Shown in pieces: positions 1-10,339 of a DNA stretch of 64,000 bases (position 1 is its first letter; the number at the start of each line of letters is the position of its first letter). Under the pieces are notes generated by a model. The model saw only the letters and a program-made list of their open reading frames with translations. It did not search any database and was not told where the DNA came from. Location of the stretch: the NCBI RefSeq assembly GCF_031143425.1, contig NW_027150045.1, positions 1 through 64,000 of the forward strand. Direction: 5' to 3'. A program made the position numbers and the translations under genes. This DNA is from Pleurodeles waltl (lineage: Eukaryota > Chordata > Amphibia > Caudata > Salamandridae).

Positions 1-2585
1 CTGGAAAGGTCACCACTTGGCAGGACAGGAGTTTCAGCAGAGAGTCCAGATGTTGGCAAAGGATGTCTTTGATGGCCCTGCGACTTCAAAACAGGAGGCA
101 AGCTCAATCCAAGCCCTTGGAGATTCTTCCTAAGCAGGAGTATACCACAAAGTCCAGTTTTTGTCTGCTTTCAGGCAGAAGCAACAACCCAGCAAAGCAC
201 AGTCAAAGTCAAAGGGGCAGTACTCCTTCTCCAGCTCTTCAGCTCTTCTCCTTGGCAGAGGAGAAGTAATCTGAAAATCTGGGACTTTGGGCCCACTACT
301 TATACCCCTTTCTCGCTTTGAAGTAGGCAAACTTCAAAGGGAAGTCTCTGTTGTTGACAAGATCTTGCCTTGCCCAGGCCTGGCTCCAGACTCAAGGCTA
401 GCTTGAATCCAGTGGCATGGGAAGCACGGGACCCACGTCTGGGCATACCCTTCCCACTTAGGGCGACAAAGCAAAAACAACAAGTGATGGACGGAATGCT
501 GAACATTGTCAAACACTCACCCCCAGTCATAGATCTGGGTTTAATCCATCGTTCTTTTGCTCACCATGCCACCCCAGTTTGGACCCAGCCATATGCAAAT
601 CAGTCTTGACCCTGTTCCTCATGGGAACAGTCCAGACCGAACTGCCAAGCCAGGTCCTCACTGGACCGGAAACAAGCATCCTGGGACCGGTTTCGGGGTT
701 TCACCCCTCATCAGCCAGGCTAGCTTGAATCCAGTGGCATGGGAAGCACGGGACCCACGTCTGGGCATACCCTTCCCACTTAGGGCGACAAAGCAAAAAC
801 AACAAGTGATGGACGGAATGCTGAACATTGTCAAACACTCACCCCCAGTCATAGATCTGGGTTTAATCCATTGTTCTTTTGCTCACCATGCCACCCCAGT
901 TTGGACCCAGCCATATGCAAATCAGTCTTGACCCTGTTCCTCATGGGAACAGTCCAGACCGAACTGCCAAGCCAGGTCCTCACTGGACCGGAAACAAGCA
1001 TCCTGGGACCGGTTTCGGGGTTTCACCCCTCATCAGCCAGGCTAGCTTGAATCCAGTGGCATGGGAAGCACGGGACCCACATCTGGGCATACACTTCCCA
1101 CTTAGGGCGACAAAGCAAAAACAACAAGTGATGGACGGAATGCTGAACATTGTCAAACACTCATCCCCAGTCATAGATCTGGGTTTAATCCATCGTTCTT
1201 TTGCTCACCATGCCACCCCAGTTTGGACCCAGCCATATGCAAATCAGTCTTGACCCTGTTCCTCATGGGAACAGTCCAGACCGAACTGCCAAGCCAGGTC
1301 CTCACTGGACCGGAAACAAGCATCCTGGGACCGGTTTCGGAGTTTCACCCCTCATCAGCCAGGCTAGCTTGAATCCAGTGGCATGGGAAGCACGGGACCC
1401 ACGTCTGGGCATACCCTTCCCACTTAGGGCGACAAAGCAAAAACAACAAGTGATGGACGGAATGCTGAACATTGTCAAACACTCACCCCCAGTCATAGAT
1501 CTGGGTTTAATCCATTGTTCTTTTGCTCACCATGCCACCCCAGTTTGGACCCAGCCATATGCAAATCAGTCTTGACCCTGTTCCTCATGGGAACAGTCCA
1601 AACCGAACTGCCAAGCCAGGTCCTCACTGGACCGGAAACAAGCATCCTGGGACCGGTTTCGGGGTTTCACCCCTCATCAGCCAGGCTAGCTTGAATCCAG
1701 TGGCATGGGAAGCACGGGACCCACGTCTGGGCATACCCTTCCCACTTAGGGCGACAAAGCAAAAACAACAAGTGATGGACAGAATGCTGAACATTGTCAA
1801 ACACTCACCCCCAGTCATAGATCTGGGTTTAATCCATCATTCTTTTGCTCACCATGCCACCCCAGTTTGGACCCAGCCATATGCAAATCAGTCTTGACCC
1901 TGTTCCTCATGGGAACAGTCCAGACCGAACTGCCAAGCCAGGTCCTCACTGGACCGGAAACAAGCATCCTGGGACCGGTTTCGGGGTTTCACCCCTCATC
2001 AGCCAGGCTAGCTTGAATCCAGTGGCATGGGAAGCACAGGACCCACGTCTGGGCATACCCTTCCCACTTAGGGCGACAAAGCAAAAACAACAAGTGATGG
2101 ACGGAATGCTGAACATTGTCATCAGCCCCTTTATCATACACTGCTCCCTTCCAATGGGGCTACCCAGGGCCTTTCTTAGGGTTGCCTTACATGTATAAAA
2201 AAGAAAGATTTGCAGTGGAATTAGCAGTTTGAAACTGCACAAACATAGACACTGCAGTAGCAGGTCTGAGCAATTTCTACAGGGTTACTCATGAGGGTGG
2301 CACAATCAGTGCTGCAGGCCCACTAGTAGCACTTGATTTACAGGCACTGGGCACTTCTAGTGCACTTTACTAGGGACTTACTAGTAAATCAAATACGCCA
2401 ATCGTGGAAGAGCCAATCACACATATAATTTACACAGGGAGCACTTGCACTTTAGCACTGGTCAGCAGTGATTATGTGCCCAGAGTAACGAAAACAGCAA
2501 AAACAGAGTTCACCACACAGTCAAAACATAGGAAGCAGAGGCAAAAAAGACAGGGGAGACCATTGCAAGGATGCTAGGTCTAACA
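1..2585 (+). mobile_element. LTR-like interspersed repeat (3' part, cut by window start)
   Basis: Both flanks of this block match the complete element at 40450-42705. Bases ~75-360 match about 41465-41735 (shared words such as ggaggcaagctc and ccaagcccttggaga). Bases ~2200-2585 match about 42360-42705 (shared gtgctgcaggcccactagtag). The 3' end reads GGTCTAACA, the complement of the TGTTAGA start of the complete copy, so the repeat ends at 2585. Between the two arms this copy holds a 322-bp tandem array that the other copy lacks. The 5' end lies outside the window. No coding capacity is credible. The LTR class is inferred from the TG...CA ends and the 5-bp duplication of the complete copy. Confidence 0.65.
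395..2120 (+). repeat. 322-bp tandem array, about 5.4 copies
   Basis: The marker aggctagcttgaatcc starts at 395, 717, 1039, 1361, 1683 and 2005, exactly 322 bp apart. Units differ by only a few substitutions. The last copy stops abruptly after aacattgtc at 2120. Each full unit carries the octamer ATGCAAAT (593, 915, 1237, 1559, 1881). The 124-residue open frames that recur in each unit are a by-product of the periodicity and are not taken as genes. Confidence 0.95.
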
Positions 2586-3025
2586 ATGGCTATTTCTGAA
2601 AGGTAATCAATAGGTGAGGATGAAGCAGTAGTCGTCTGAGATGTAAACAGAGACTTGTTGTAAGTCAAGAACTTCTGTGACGTCTGCCCTCATTAATCGA
2701 GTGACGTAGGTAGCCTTATAGAGTAGTCATAACAAGTGTGCCAGAGTGCAACCTTTGTGCTTACCCTTCCCATAGTGGCGAGCAGTAGCATATTTCCCAA
2801 GGTACACAACCTCTTGGTGTGCAAGCTTCCGGAATTCACGGAGAAAGGTTGTTCTATCATGTGGGGTGGTAAGACATGTGGAAACCTTGGCTGCCAAGAT
2901 GAGGGTGCACAATTTGTCTTCCATTTTTGGAAGATCATTTCGTATAGATCCAAGAACTCAGGCATGCTTGGCGATGCAGATACCCCTAACATAGAAATTA
3001 AAGGCCTCCCATAGGGTATCTGTAA
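2586..3025 (-). pseudogene. L1 ORF2 fragment (region between endonuclease and RT)
   Basis: Minus-strand translation gives pieces typical of the L1 ORF2 linker before reverse transcriptase: a W-E-A-F-x-x-x-V-R-G-like stretch near 2990, a charged stretch, then K-x-x-x-L-A-x-x-L near 2735 and R-A-D-x-T-E-V further downstream. Stops and frameshifts break it. The main L1 copy at 3438-9003 has its own version of this region (5777-6044), so this is a second, separate L1 fragment. It abuts the end of the LTR-like repeat at 2585, so that repeat may have inserted into it. Confidence 0.5.
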
Positions 3026-3899
3026 TGCTATCTGTCTTTAACCATGAATTCCATCTTGACCGCTGACTCCATTTTGTGCTTAGCTTAGCTTCAAATGGCG
3101 TCACATCAGTGGCGCAGGTATTTTTCCATGCACAGCTTGTTCTTTACATTGAACATGTTGTCTACATTGAATGTGTTTTCATTTTTCTCACCAGGGAAGA
3201 GGACATAGCATGGGGGATGCAACGATGATGAGAGTGTACAAGAATGAGAATGTTTATAGTAGAGAACGGTACAGCTCTGTCTTGGAAATACACATTGGGA
3301 TCTGGCCAATCCTTTTGTGTGTTTTCAACACTGACCAAGTACAGCCAGCGCTTTAATTTCAAAACTTACTCCAAGGGAGGGGCGAGGTTACCAGCACCTT
3401 CCTCTTGAGTTTGTTTAAGGTATGTAAGGTAGGGAACCTTTTTTTGTTTTTAGTCTTCATTCTGTTAGTCCCATGGTCTGAAACATCTAAAAATGCCTGT
3501 ATAGTTTATCGCATAAGACTTCCAGACCTGGTAAGAGTCCATCTCTGGGCTGGGTAACCCTCTGGAACGCAGAGTAACTCGTTCCTTGGGCTTCTAAGTG
3601 TGTAATCATAGGACCAACTTGCTACTTGAAAACCAGTTAATTAAAGGCTCCCAAAACCCAGAACTTTTATCCCATATTTCTCCCCCTTTAGTATCACATA
3701 CTATATTATACATTAATGAGTCTTTCCATTCTACAAATGGGGGCACCGGGCTAATCCTTTCCTACATATCTCTCTTCTAGCCAACAAAATCATATAAATG
3801 AGTAACTTAGCATTGTCTTTCTTTATCCTATTCTCTCCCTGCATACAGCCAAAGACAATCAGATAGGTCCTTATCTTACACTTCGTGGGCAGAATCTGA
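3026..3899. other. No gene seen; probable L1 3' UTR and unclassified DNA
   Basis: No reading frame here shows recognisable domains. A T-rich run at about 3438-3456 (complement A-rich) could be the tail of the minus-strand L1 whose ORF2 ends at 3900; that boundary is a guess. Bases 3040-3115 resemble no family I can name. Confidence 0.35.
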
Positions 3900-5102
3900 T
3901 TAATTCAGCCACCCACCTCTGTCCAAAACCGATGGACATTCTAGCAACATATGCAAATCCCCTACAGATTTGGCACCACATTTCCGGCAGCAAATCTTAT
4001 TGCCCAAATTCAATCTTGACAGTTTTTCAGGGGTCCAAAATACCCTGTAAATTGTTAATAAATGGTTCCTTCTTAAACAAGCCGGTTTGACTGCAGAATA
4101 CAACATAGCTATAGGTACTTGCCACATCTCTGTTGTCTGTACTCCTGGAAGATGTTCTTTCCAAATGTCTTCCGGCAAAGAAGATTCACCATCTATCATA
4201 TCCAGGAGAGTCCAATACCATTGTGATAGTTCCTTTTTACCGATTTCTCCCTTCTGTAATAACTCCTCCACTGGATTTGTGCCGCCCACTCCTCCTTTGA
4301 TTTGATTCACCCAGCTCCTTATTTGCCAATATTTGAATTTGGATACATTTCCTGCTGTGTCCCTTAGGAGATCACTATAGGAAATCAAACCTTTTCAGTA
4401 CACAGCTGTCCCCATTGCCACAACCCGGACTCCCACAACGGAACAGCTAGAGCGTCTTTTGTCCCTTCAGGCAATCCTGGTAAGATCCATATGGTGGCCC
4501 ATTTGCTATATTAAGGCAGGTTAGTACCCCTTCTCATCTCATACCAGATTTTTGCCGAATCAGCCAATATTTTAAGTCTCACTTTCTAAAAAACTTTTGG
4601 GTCTCCAAATTTATACAAAAAAACCCTCCCCTACGACCTTCTCAGATTTCTTCATTACCTTTAGGAATGACCCCAGTTCAGAGGTTGAAGCACCACCGCA
4701 AGCTCTCCTCATATTTTTTATAAAAGTTGCCCACGTATACAGTTGTAGATCTGGAAATGCTAACCCACCTTTCTCTTTCCTCTGCCTCAACTTTTTCCAT
4801 GCTATATAAGCACTCTTATTACCCCATATAAAGCTACTAATCTTGCCTTGAAATTTGTTTATCCATTCTTTATCAAATCTCAGAGGTAGTGCATTAAAAA
4901 TAAATAGCATTCTCGGCAAAAGCATCATTTTAACCAGATTGACACTACCTAGGATCGTGAGAGGCAGGTTAATCCACTTCTTCATCTGCTTACAGACCTC
5001 AGTCATAACTCTCACAAAGTTTCTTTCGGCAAGCACCCCCCAAGTCATTTGTTATCATAATGCCCAAATATTTCAACTCTCTATTTATCTTATGCCCAGA
5101 CC
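3900..5102 (-). pseudogene. L1 ORF2, post-RT and C-terminal part
   Basis: Two long minus-strand pieces, 5048-4611 and 4388-3900, plus a short lead-in near 5090 containing K-Y-L-G-I. The first has the thumb and post-RT signature seen in L1 ORF2: K-x-W-I-N-L-P-L-T-I-L-G, then L-P-R-M-L-F-I-F-N-A-L-P and F-I-W-G-N-K followed by G-G-L-A-F-P. The second carries the C-terminal zinc-binding-like block C-C-R-K-C-G with H-M-L-L-E-C-P. Frameshifts lie between 4611 and 4388. ORF2 would act as endonuclease plus reverse transcriptase in target-primed retrotransposition; this fragment has no catalytic core. Confidence 0.75.
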
Positions 5103-5776
5103 CCAGGAGGGCAGAATCCTGTCTGAGGGTTGGCAGCAGCAGCTGCTGCTGCAGAGAAAACCCCAGAAAGCTAGTTTGGCAGTCCATGCTGGAGCCCAAG
5201 GGATGCATGGAATTGTCCCCCCAATACCAGAATGGTATTAGGGTGACAGTTCCATGATCCTAGACATGTTACAAGGCCATGTTTGGAGTTACCATTGTGA
5301 AGCTACACATAGGTATTGACCTATATGTAGTTCACGCGTGTAATGGTGTCCCTGCACTCACAAAGCCCGGGGATTTTGCAGTGGCAGTCCTGTGTAAGAA
5401 TTGTCTGAGCTCCCTATGGGTGGCAAAAGAAATGCTGCAGCCCATAGGGAGCTCCTGGAACCCCAATACCCTGGGTACCTAGGTACCATATACTAGGGGA
5501 TTATAAGGGTGTTCCAGTGTGCCAATCAGAATTGGTAAAATTAGTCACTAGCCTGCAGTGACAATTTTAAAAGCAGAGAGAGCATAAACACTGAGGTTCT
5601 GGTTAGCAGAGCCTCAGTGATACAGTTAGGCACCACACAGGGAACACATACAGGGCACACTTTATGAGCACTGGGGTCCTGGCTAGCAGGATCCCAGTGA
5701 CTCAGGCAAAAACAAACATACATATAAGTAAACAATGGGGGGGGCAACATGCCAGTCAAGATGGTACTTTCCTACA
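5103..5776 (-). mobile_element. LTR-like fragment inserted in L1 ORF2
   Basis: L1 coding similarity stops near 5102 and resumes at 5777. The intervening block starts, on the minus strand, with TGTAGGAAAGTACC, a TG start typical of an LTR end. It contains no coding sequence, and has a ctg-rich run near 5134-5152. The other end is not a recognisable CA terminus, so the fragment is probably truncated. I recall this family as common in salamander genomic sequence, but could not check that here. The insertion coincides with loss of the L1 RT domain. Confidence 0.5.
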
Positions 5777-6825
5777 CAAGCATGTTTTGATATTCTTGGA
5801 GTACCTTAGCTAGTTGTTTCTTTTCTTTTTCCTGACCCTCCTTACCTATTAACTCTGTTTCTACTGACTGTATATGTTCTTCCAAAACAGTAATCTTGTT
5901 TTTATATACTTTCTTTTTAAAGGAGGCTGCTCCCATCAGTCTACCTCTCAAAAAAGCCTTATACTCATCCCAAACCACCTCTGGTGATGATGAGCCGACA
6001 TTTAACTTGAAATACTCTTCTGTGTCCTTTTTCAAATCTACCACAATATCTTCATCTAGGAGGAGAGTCCTATCTAATGTCCACCTTGACTGTCAAATAT
6101 TCCTACTGAGCTTGAAACTCACGCTCAGTGCCGAATGATCTGATAAATGTACACCAACATGCGAAATCTCTTCAACACTCTCTCTCACCCTTCCATCAAC
6201 TAACACGTAATCAATCCTAGATTGATGTTTATACTTCTTGTTATTATAAGTGTACCCCCGCCTTGTTCCCATTGTCTCCCTCCAAATATCATGTAATCCA
6301 AAGTGGGACATCATATTTATTACCTGGGATCGCATCTTCTCGTTCATTTTTGCCCTACTCCCCTTTGACCTATCAAGATCATGGTCCGGCACTATAAAAA
6401 AAACTCCCACCAATATTATTGGGTCTGTATGCTGTAGCAAGTGCTGATACAGTTCTCGCAGGGGCTGAACATCATCCCTGTTTGGGCCATAATACCCCAC
6501 TAGGGTGAACGCCTGATGAAAAGCCAGTAAACTCCCTATTACCCACCTGCCAGCTTTATCCACTAGTCCTCCCTGGAAAGAGATCTCAGGATGATTTTGA
6601 ACTAATATAGCCAAACCATTACTGCCCCTGCCTGAGTAAAACATAAAATATGCTGAATCCAATTATGCGGTTTAAACAGCTTACTATACTCTTCACTGGA
6701 TAAGTGCGTTTCTTGCAAAATTATCACCATAGCTTGAGAATCTCTTCAGTATTGCACTAACCTCTTTTGCCTGGTCCTTACTCTTAAACTGTTGACATTC
6801 CAAGAAAGAAGCCGTAATTTGTTAT
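5777..6825 (-). pseudogene. L1 ORF2, endonuclease domain and linker
   Basis: The minus strand starts near 6820 with L-L-S-W-N-V-N, then Q-E-T-H-L near 6705, both hallmarks of the apurinic-type endonuclease of L1. The main open piece (6662-6093) ends with S-R-I-D-Y and S-D-H-S-A-L, the catalytic Asp/His end of the fold. The usual G-D-F-N motif is replaced by G-V-F-F, so a catalytic Asp and Asn are lost. The linker (6044-5772) is charged and probably helical. Frameshifts occur near 6750 and near 6090-6050. Confidence 0.8.
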
Positions 6826-7516
6826 CCTTCATCCTCTTTTCCTCCCTTTCCACACGATCTAACCACAACCCTAGAGATTATCAACCATTTTTTTTCAAGT
6901 ACACCTGCATCAGGACAATTTTTTTTTGTTTCCCCCATGCTCCCCAACCTGTGCCCTTCTCCAACCCCCTCCATCCTCCCAACCACCCACATCCCTCTAC
7001 AGTCACCCAATCCTACCACTATTACCCTGAGAGAACCCACCCTGTCTCCTCACACGGCACCTTATCGTGGGATGCTCCTGCCGGGCCAGAGTCAACTTTA
7101 AATAAACCATGCTCCTTAACCCAAAGGCTTATAGTCTTTATCCATTGTCTTAATCAAACCGTCTACCTCTCTGATATCTCTGAAAGTATACATTTTATTG
7201 TTTGCCATCACCCTCAAAGATGCAGGGAATTTCAACTGGGAGGTAGCCTCTTAGCGGTTCAAAACATCAATTATTTTCCCTAACTCCAACTGTTAATTCA
7301 AAGTCGCAGTAGATAAATCCGATCTGATCTCAAAATTAATACCTTCAGCTGTTAGAGTCTTTTTCTTTAGTGCCATAGCTACAATAAGTTCTTTAATGGC
7401 ATATGTATGGAAGCAAACCAATATTTTCTGGGTTTATCCCTGTTGGGGGTTTTCCTAAAAGGATCTCTGTGTACCCACTGAATGTCTTTTAATAAGTCTT
7501 CTTCCTCCTCTTCAAC
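6826..7516. other. Degraded ORF1 C-terminus and inter-ORF region of the L1
   Basis: This lies between ORF1 and ORF2 of the minus-strand L1. The ORF1 frame is lost at 7517 and no clean continuation is visible. The plus strand is C- and T-rich at 6890-7020, which is low complexity. The plus-strand reading frame at 6792-7283 has no family features and is taken as chance. Confidence 0.4.
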
Positions 7517-8515
7517 CTAGGTGCCTTGTTTAATCAAACGGACTACCAAGCTTTTCAGATCCCCTTTTTCCAATTTCTCAGGAACTTTTAAAAGTCTCAA
7601 ATTGTTCCTCCTTATTTTATTTTCCATCATTTCAAGCTTTGCTTGTAAATTTTCATCCCCAAGTTTCACCTGATGAATTGCCTCCCTATTCTCTTCCGTA
7701 ACTCTCCTCAAATCAGAGACTTCAAATTCCAGGGCAGCTGTTCGTTCTGCTAGATCATCCAGCTTCTGCCCAAGAGTTTCACATAAATCTAGAATCTCTT
7801 TCTGGTTTGTATTCGAGGTCTCAAAACCTCCCCTAACTTCCCCCGCTAAATCACGTATCATCCCTGCGATGGATTGAACAAGAGGTTCATCCTTTGACTC
7901 CTGGCCCTAGGAGGAAACTGCCTCTTTCTGCTGCAAGTCCCCTTCTCCGCCTTGCCTCCCTCCTAACTCTGAATCCTGCTTATGCGTAATAGAAACCCCT
8001 TTGGAGAGTCTTGGACCATCCTCTTGACTCAAAACCCCCCTGCTGCTACTCTGGGGCAGGTTATCTGCCTCTAACAGCTGAAACCTATTAAGAGAGAGCT
8101 CAATTTGTAGAACCTGACTACTCTCTGTATTCCCTTCTGGACTAAAATCAGGAGTTCTGTGACCTTCTACCTCCATCTCCTTTTCCTGCGTGCCAGGCAG
8201 GACTTTAAAGTATGTTCTAAGAGACTGGGTAATTCTTGGCTTCCTGTGACCCAAAACTGAGTGTCTCGAATTTGGCACCACCACCCCTGTATGCCTGGTA
8301 CTGTCACTATCTCTCGCTTCCTCAATATCCACCTCAGCGGATTCACTAATTCTCCAGCTCTTTATATGGGGGAGGGGTGCAACTTGAGGACCCAAACTCC
8401 TTTTTAAACCTGGGCTTTTATTGCTGCTTCTCAAAGAGTAGACCAGGTCTCCTCTCTTCCCAACTCCATCTCCTCCTCTCCTTCTGCCCAAATTCACCCC
8501 ATTCGTACTCTGCAT
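7517..8515 (-). pseudogene. L1 ORF1 (coiled coil and start of RNA-binding domain)
   Basis: Two minus-strand pieces in one frame (8515-7907 and 7861-7517) are separated by a single in-frame TAG at 7907-7909. The first ~200 residues are polar, low complexity and probably disordered. The second piece has heptad-like Leu spacing (coiled coil) and ends in E-N-K-I-R-R-N-N-L-R-L-L, the signature that opens the L1 ORF1 RRM-like domain. ORF1 normally forms trimers that coat L1 RNA. The frame is lost at 7517 before the C-terminal domain is complete. Confidence 0.75.
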
Positions 8516-9003
8516 CCTAATATTAAAATTAGTTCCATTCTGGGGGGAAAATAATAGAGGGGGGTCAGGAAAAAGTGGTCACCCCCTCTTGCAGGGACCC
8601 AATACCTCTTTTTGCGGCTGAACTTGAATGGTAGAACAAACTACCCCCAAGCTTCCTGTCCTCTTGGTGAAACGACGTCCTCCTGCCTGCTGTGCAGCTA
8701 GTGATGGGAGTGTAGCTTGTGCTGACACTTCCCATGTTCCCCCAGAGGGGAACCCTGGCTGCTACGCATCTACTGCGTCGCAGCTCACAAGCGGCCTGCG
8801 TCCTAGTCGCGGGCCCAAAGACCGTCACTTCCCCCTCCAGGACGGTAAGTTTCAGCTCTAACTACCAATTTTTAGCTGCTATCAAATAAAGCTGCCCTAG
8901 AAGCCGGAGCGTGACCTGTGCGCGCAGTTCAGGACTAGCGCAGGAACTCCTCTGCGGCCCATGTCAGCCGGCCGCCATGTTTTCTCCCTTCCCCGTGGGG
9001 GAC
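8516..9003 (-). promoter_or_regulatory. L1 5' UTR / internal promoter region with YY1-like site
   Basis: GC-rich DNA upstream of ORF1 on the minus strand. The complement of 8971-8981 reads AACATGGCGGC, matching the YY1 consensus AANATGGCGGC. It sits close to the 5' end, as in mammalian L1 promoters. The 5' boundary near 9003 is where GC-rich sequence gives way to AT-rich flank. Promoter activity is inferred. Confidence 0.45.
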
Positions 9004-9374
9004 CTTGGCACTGAGGCAGAAGGAATTCATTTCTGAGGGTGGACACATTGCTCTGAAAAATCATAGTCCCATTTGGGAAAATTTCTCCTGTCTCAGCTGT
9101 TCAGAGTTACACAGCTTGACGTTGGGCAAGGATGATGTTGGATTTGATCCCCATGGTGATGCATTTTTAATTTTTAATTATCTAACTTTGCTGTGTGCAT
9201 GCATAAATATATATATTCACTGGATACACATTCATTGTTGATATATTGAATTTTTCTGGTTATTATTATTCTACTGCTGCAATTATTTTAGTAGCTGGAG
9301 GTGTTTTGCTGTATTCAAGTAAAAAGCTCATATTAATGTTTTTGTATACTTTTGTTTGAGCCCTTGGAAATGCC
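9004..9374. other. AT-rich flank, nothing recognised
   Basis: No credible reading frame or repeat boundary. It contains short TA-rich runs near 9205-9220. Confidence 0.4.
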
Positions 9375-10339
9375 TTAACTCTTTCGCTGCCAGGCCTTTC
9401 TCCTCCTGTGCCAAGCCTGTTTTTGGCTATTTGGGGCAGTTTGTGCTTAGGCCCTCATAACTTTTTGTCCACATAAGCTACCCACACCAAATTTGCATCC
9501 TTTTTTCCAACATCCTAGGGATTCTAGAGGTACCCAGAGTTTGTGGGTTCCCCTAAAAAGAGACCAAGAAATTAGCCAAAATACAGCAACATTTTCGTTT
9601 TTTTAAACAAAATGGGAGAAAGGGCTGCTAAAGAAGGCTTGTGATTTTTTTCCCTGGAAATGGCATCAACAAAAGGTTTGCGGTGCTAAAGTCACCATCT
9701 TCCCAACTTTCAGAAACTGGCAGACTTGAATCAGAAAACCAAATTTTTCAACACAATTTTAGCATTTTACTGGGACATACCCCATTTTTACTATTTTTTG
9801 TGCTTTTAGCCTCCTTCCAGTTAGTGACAGAAATGGGTGTTAAACCAATGCTGGATCCTGGAAAGATAAACATGTCTGAAAAGTATACACAATTATGAAT
9901 TCACCAAGGGGTCATTTGTGTAGATGCTACAAGGTTTTCCTACAGAAAATAACAGCTGAAATAAAAGAAATATTGAAATCTAGGTAAAAAACAGCAATTT
10001 TTCCCAAAATTTTCCTGCAATGTCATATTTTTTAAGGCAATATACCGTTACATCTGCTGGACTCTTCTGGTTGTGGGCATATGTAGGGCTTGTAGGTTCA
10101 TCAAGAACCCTAGGTACCCAGAGCCAGTAAATGAGCTGCACCTTGCAATGGGTTTTTATTGTATACCGGGTATACAGCAATTCATTTGGTGAAATATAGA
10201 CTGAAAAATAGGTATCAAGGAAACCTTTCTATTTCCAAAATGGGCACAAGGTAGGGTGTGGGGAGCAGTAGATATTTGCTCATCTCTGAATTCCGGGGTC
10301 CCCATAATAGCATATGAATTACAGGACATTTCTCAAATA

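Larger units (their letters stand above)
3438..9003 (-). mobile_element. L1-like LINE, near full length, broken
   Basis: Reading on the minus strand, the order is a GC-rich 5' region (9003-8516), ORF1 (8515-7517), the ORF2 endonuclease (6825-6093), the linker (6044-5777), an inserted LTR fragment (5776-5103), and the post-RT and C-terminal part of ORF2 (5102-3900). This is the standard L1 order. The RT core is missing; foreign sequence lies where it should be. Many frameshifts and stops make the copy inactive. The 3' limit near 3438 is set only by a T-rich run and is uncertain. Confidence 0.75.

Noticed and set aside
557..2198. Five repeated 124-residue plus-strand open frames
   Set aside because: They arise once per 322-bp unit and differ only as the DNA differs. 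No start context, domain or codon bias supports translation.
6792..7283. 163-codon plus-strand frame
   Set aside because: Antisense to degraded L1 and C/T-rich, with no protein family features.
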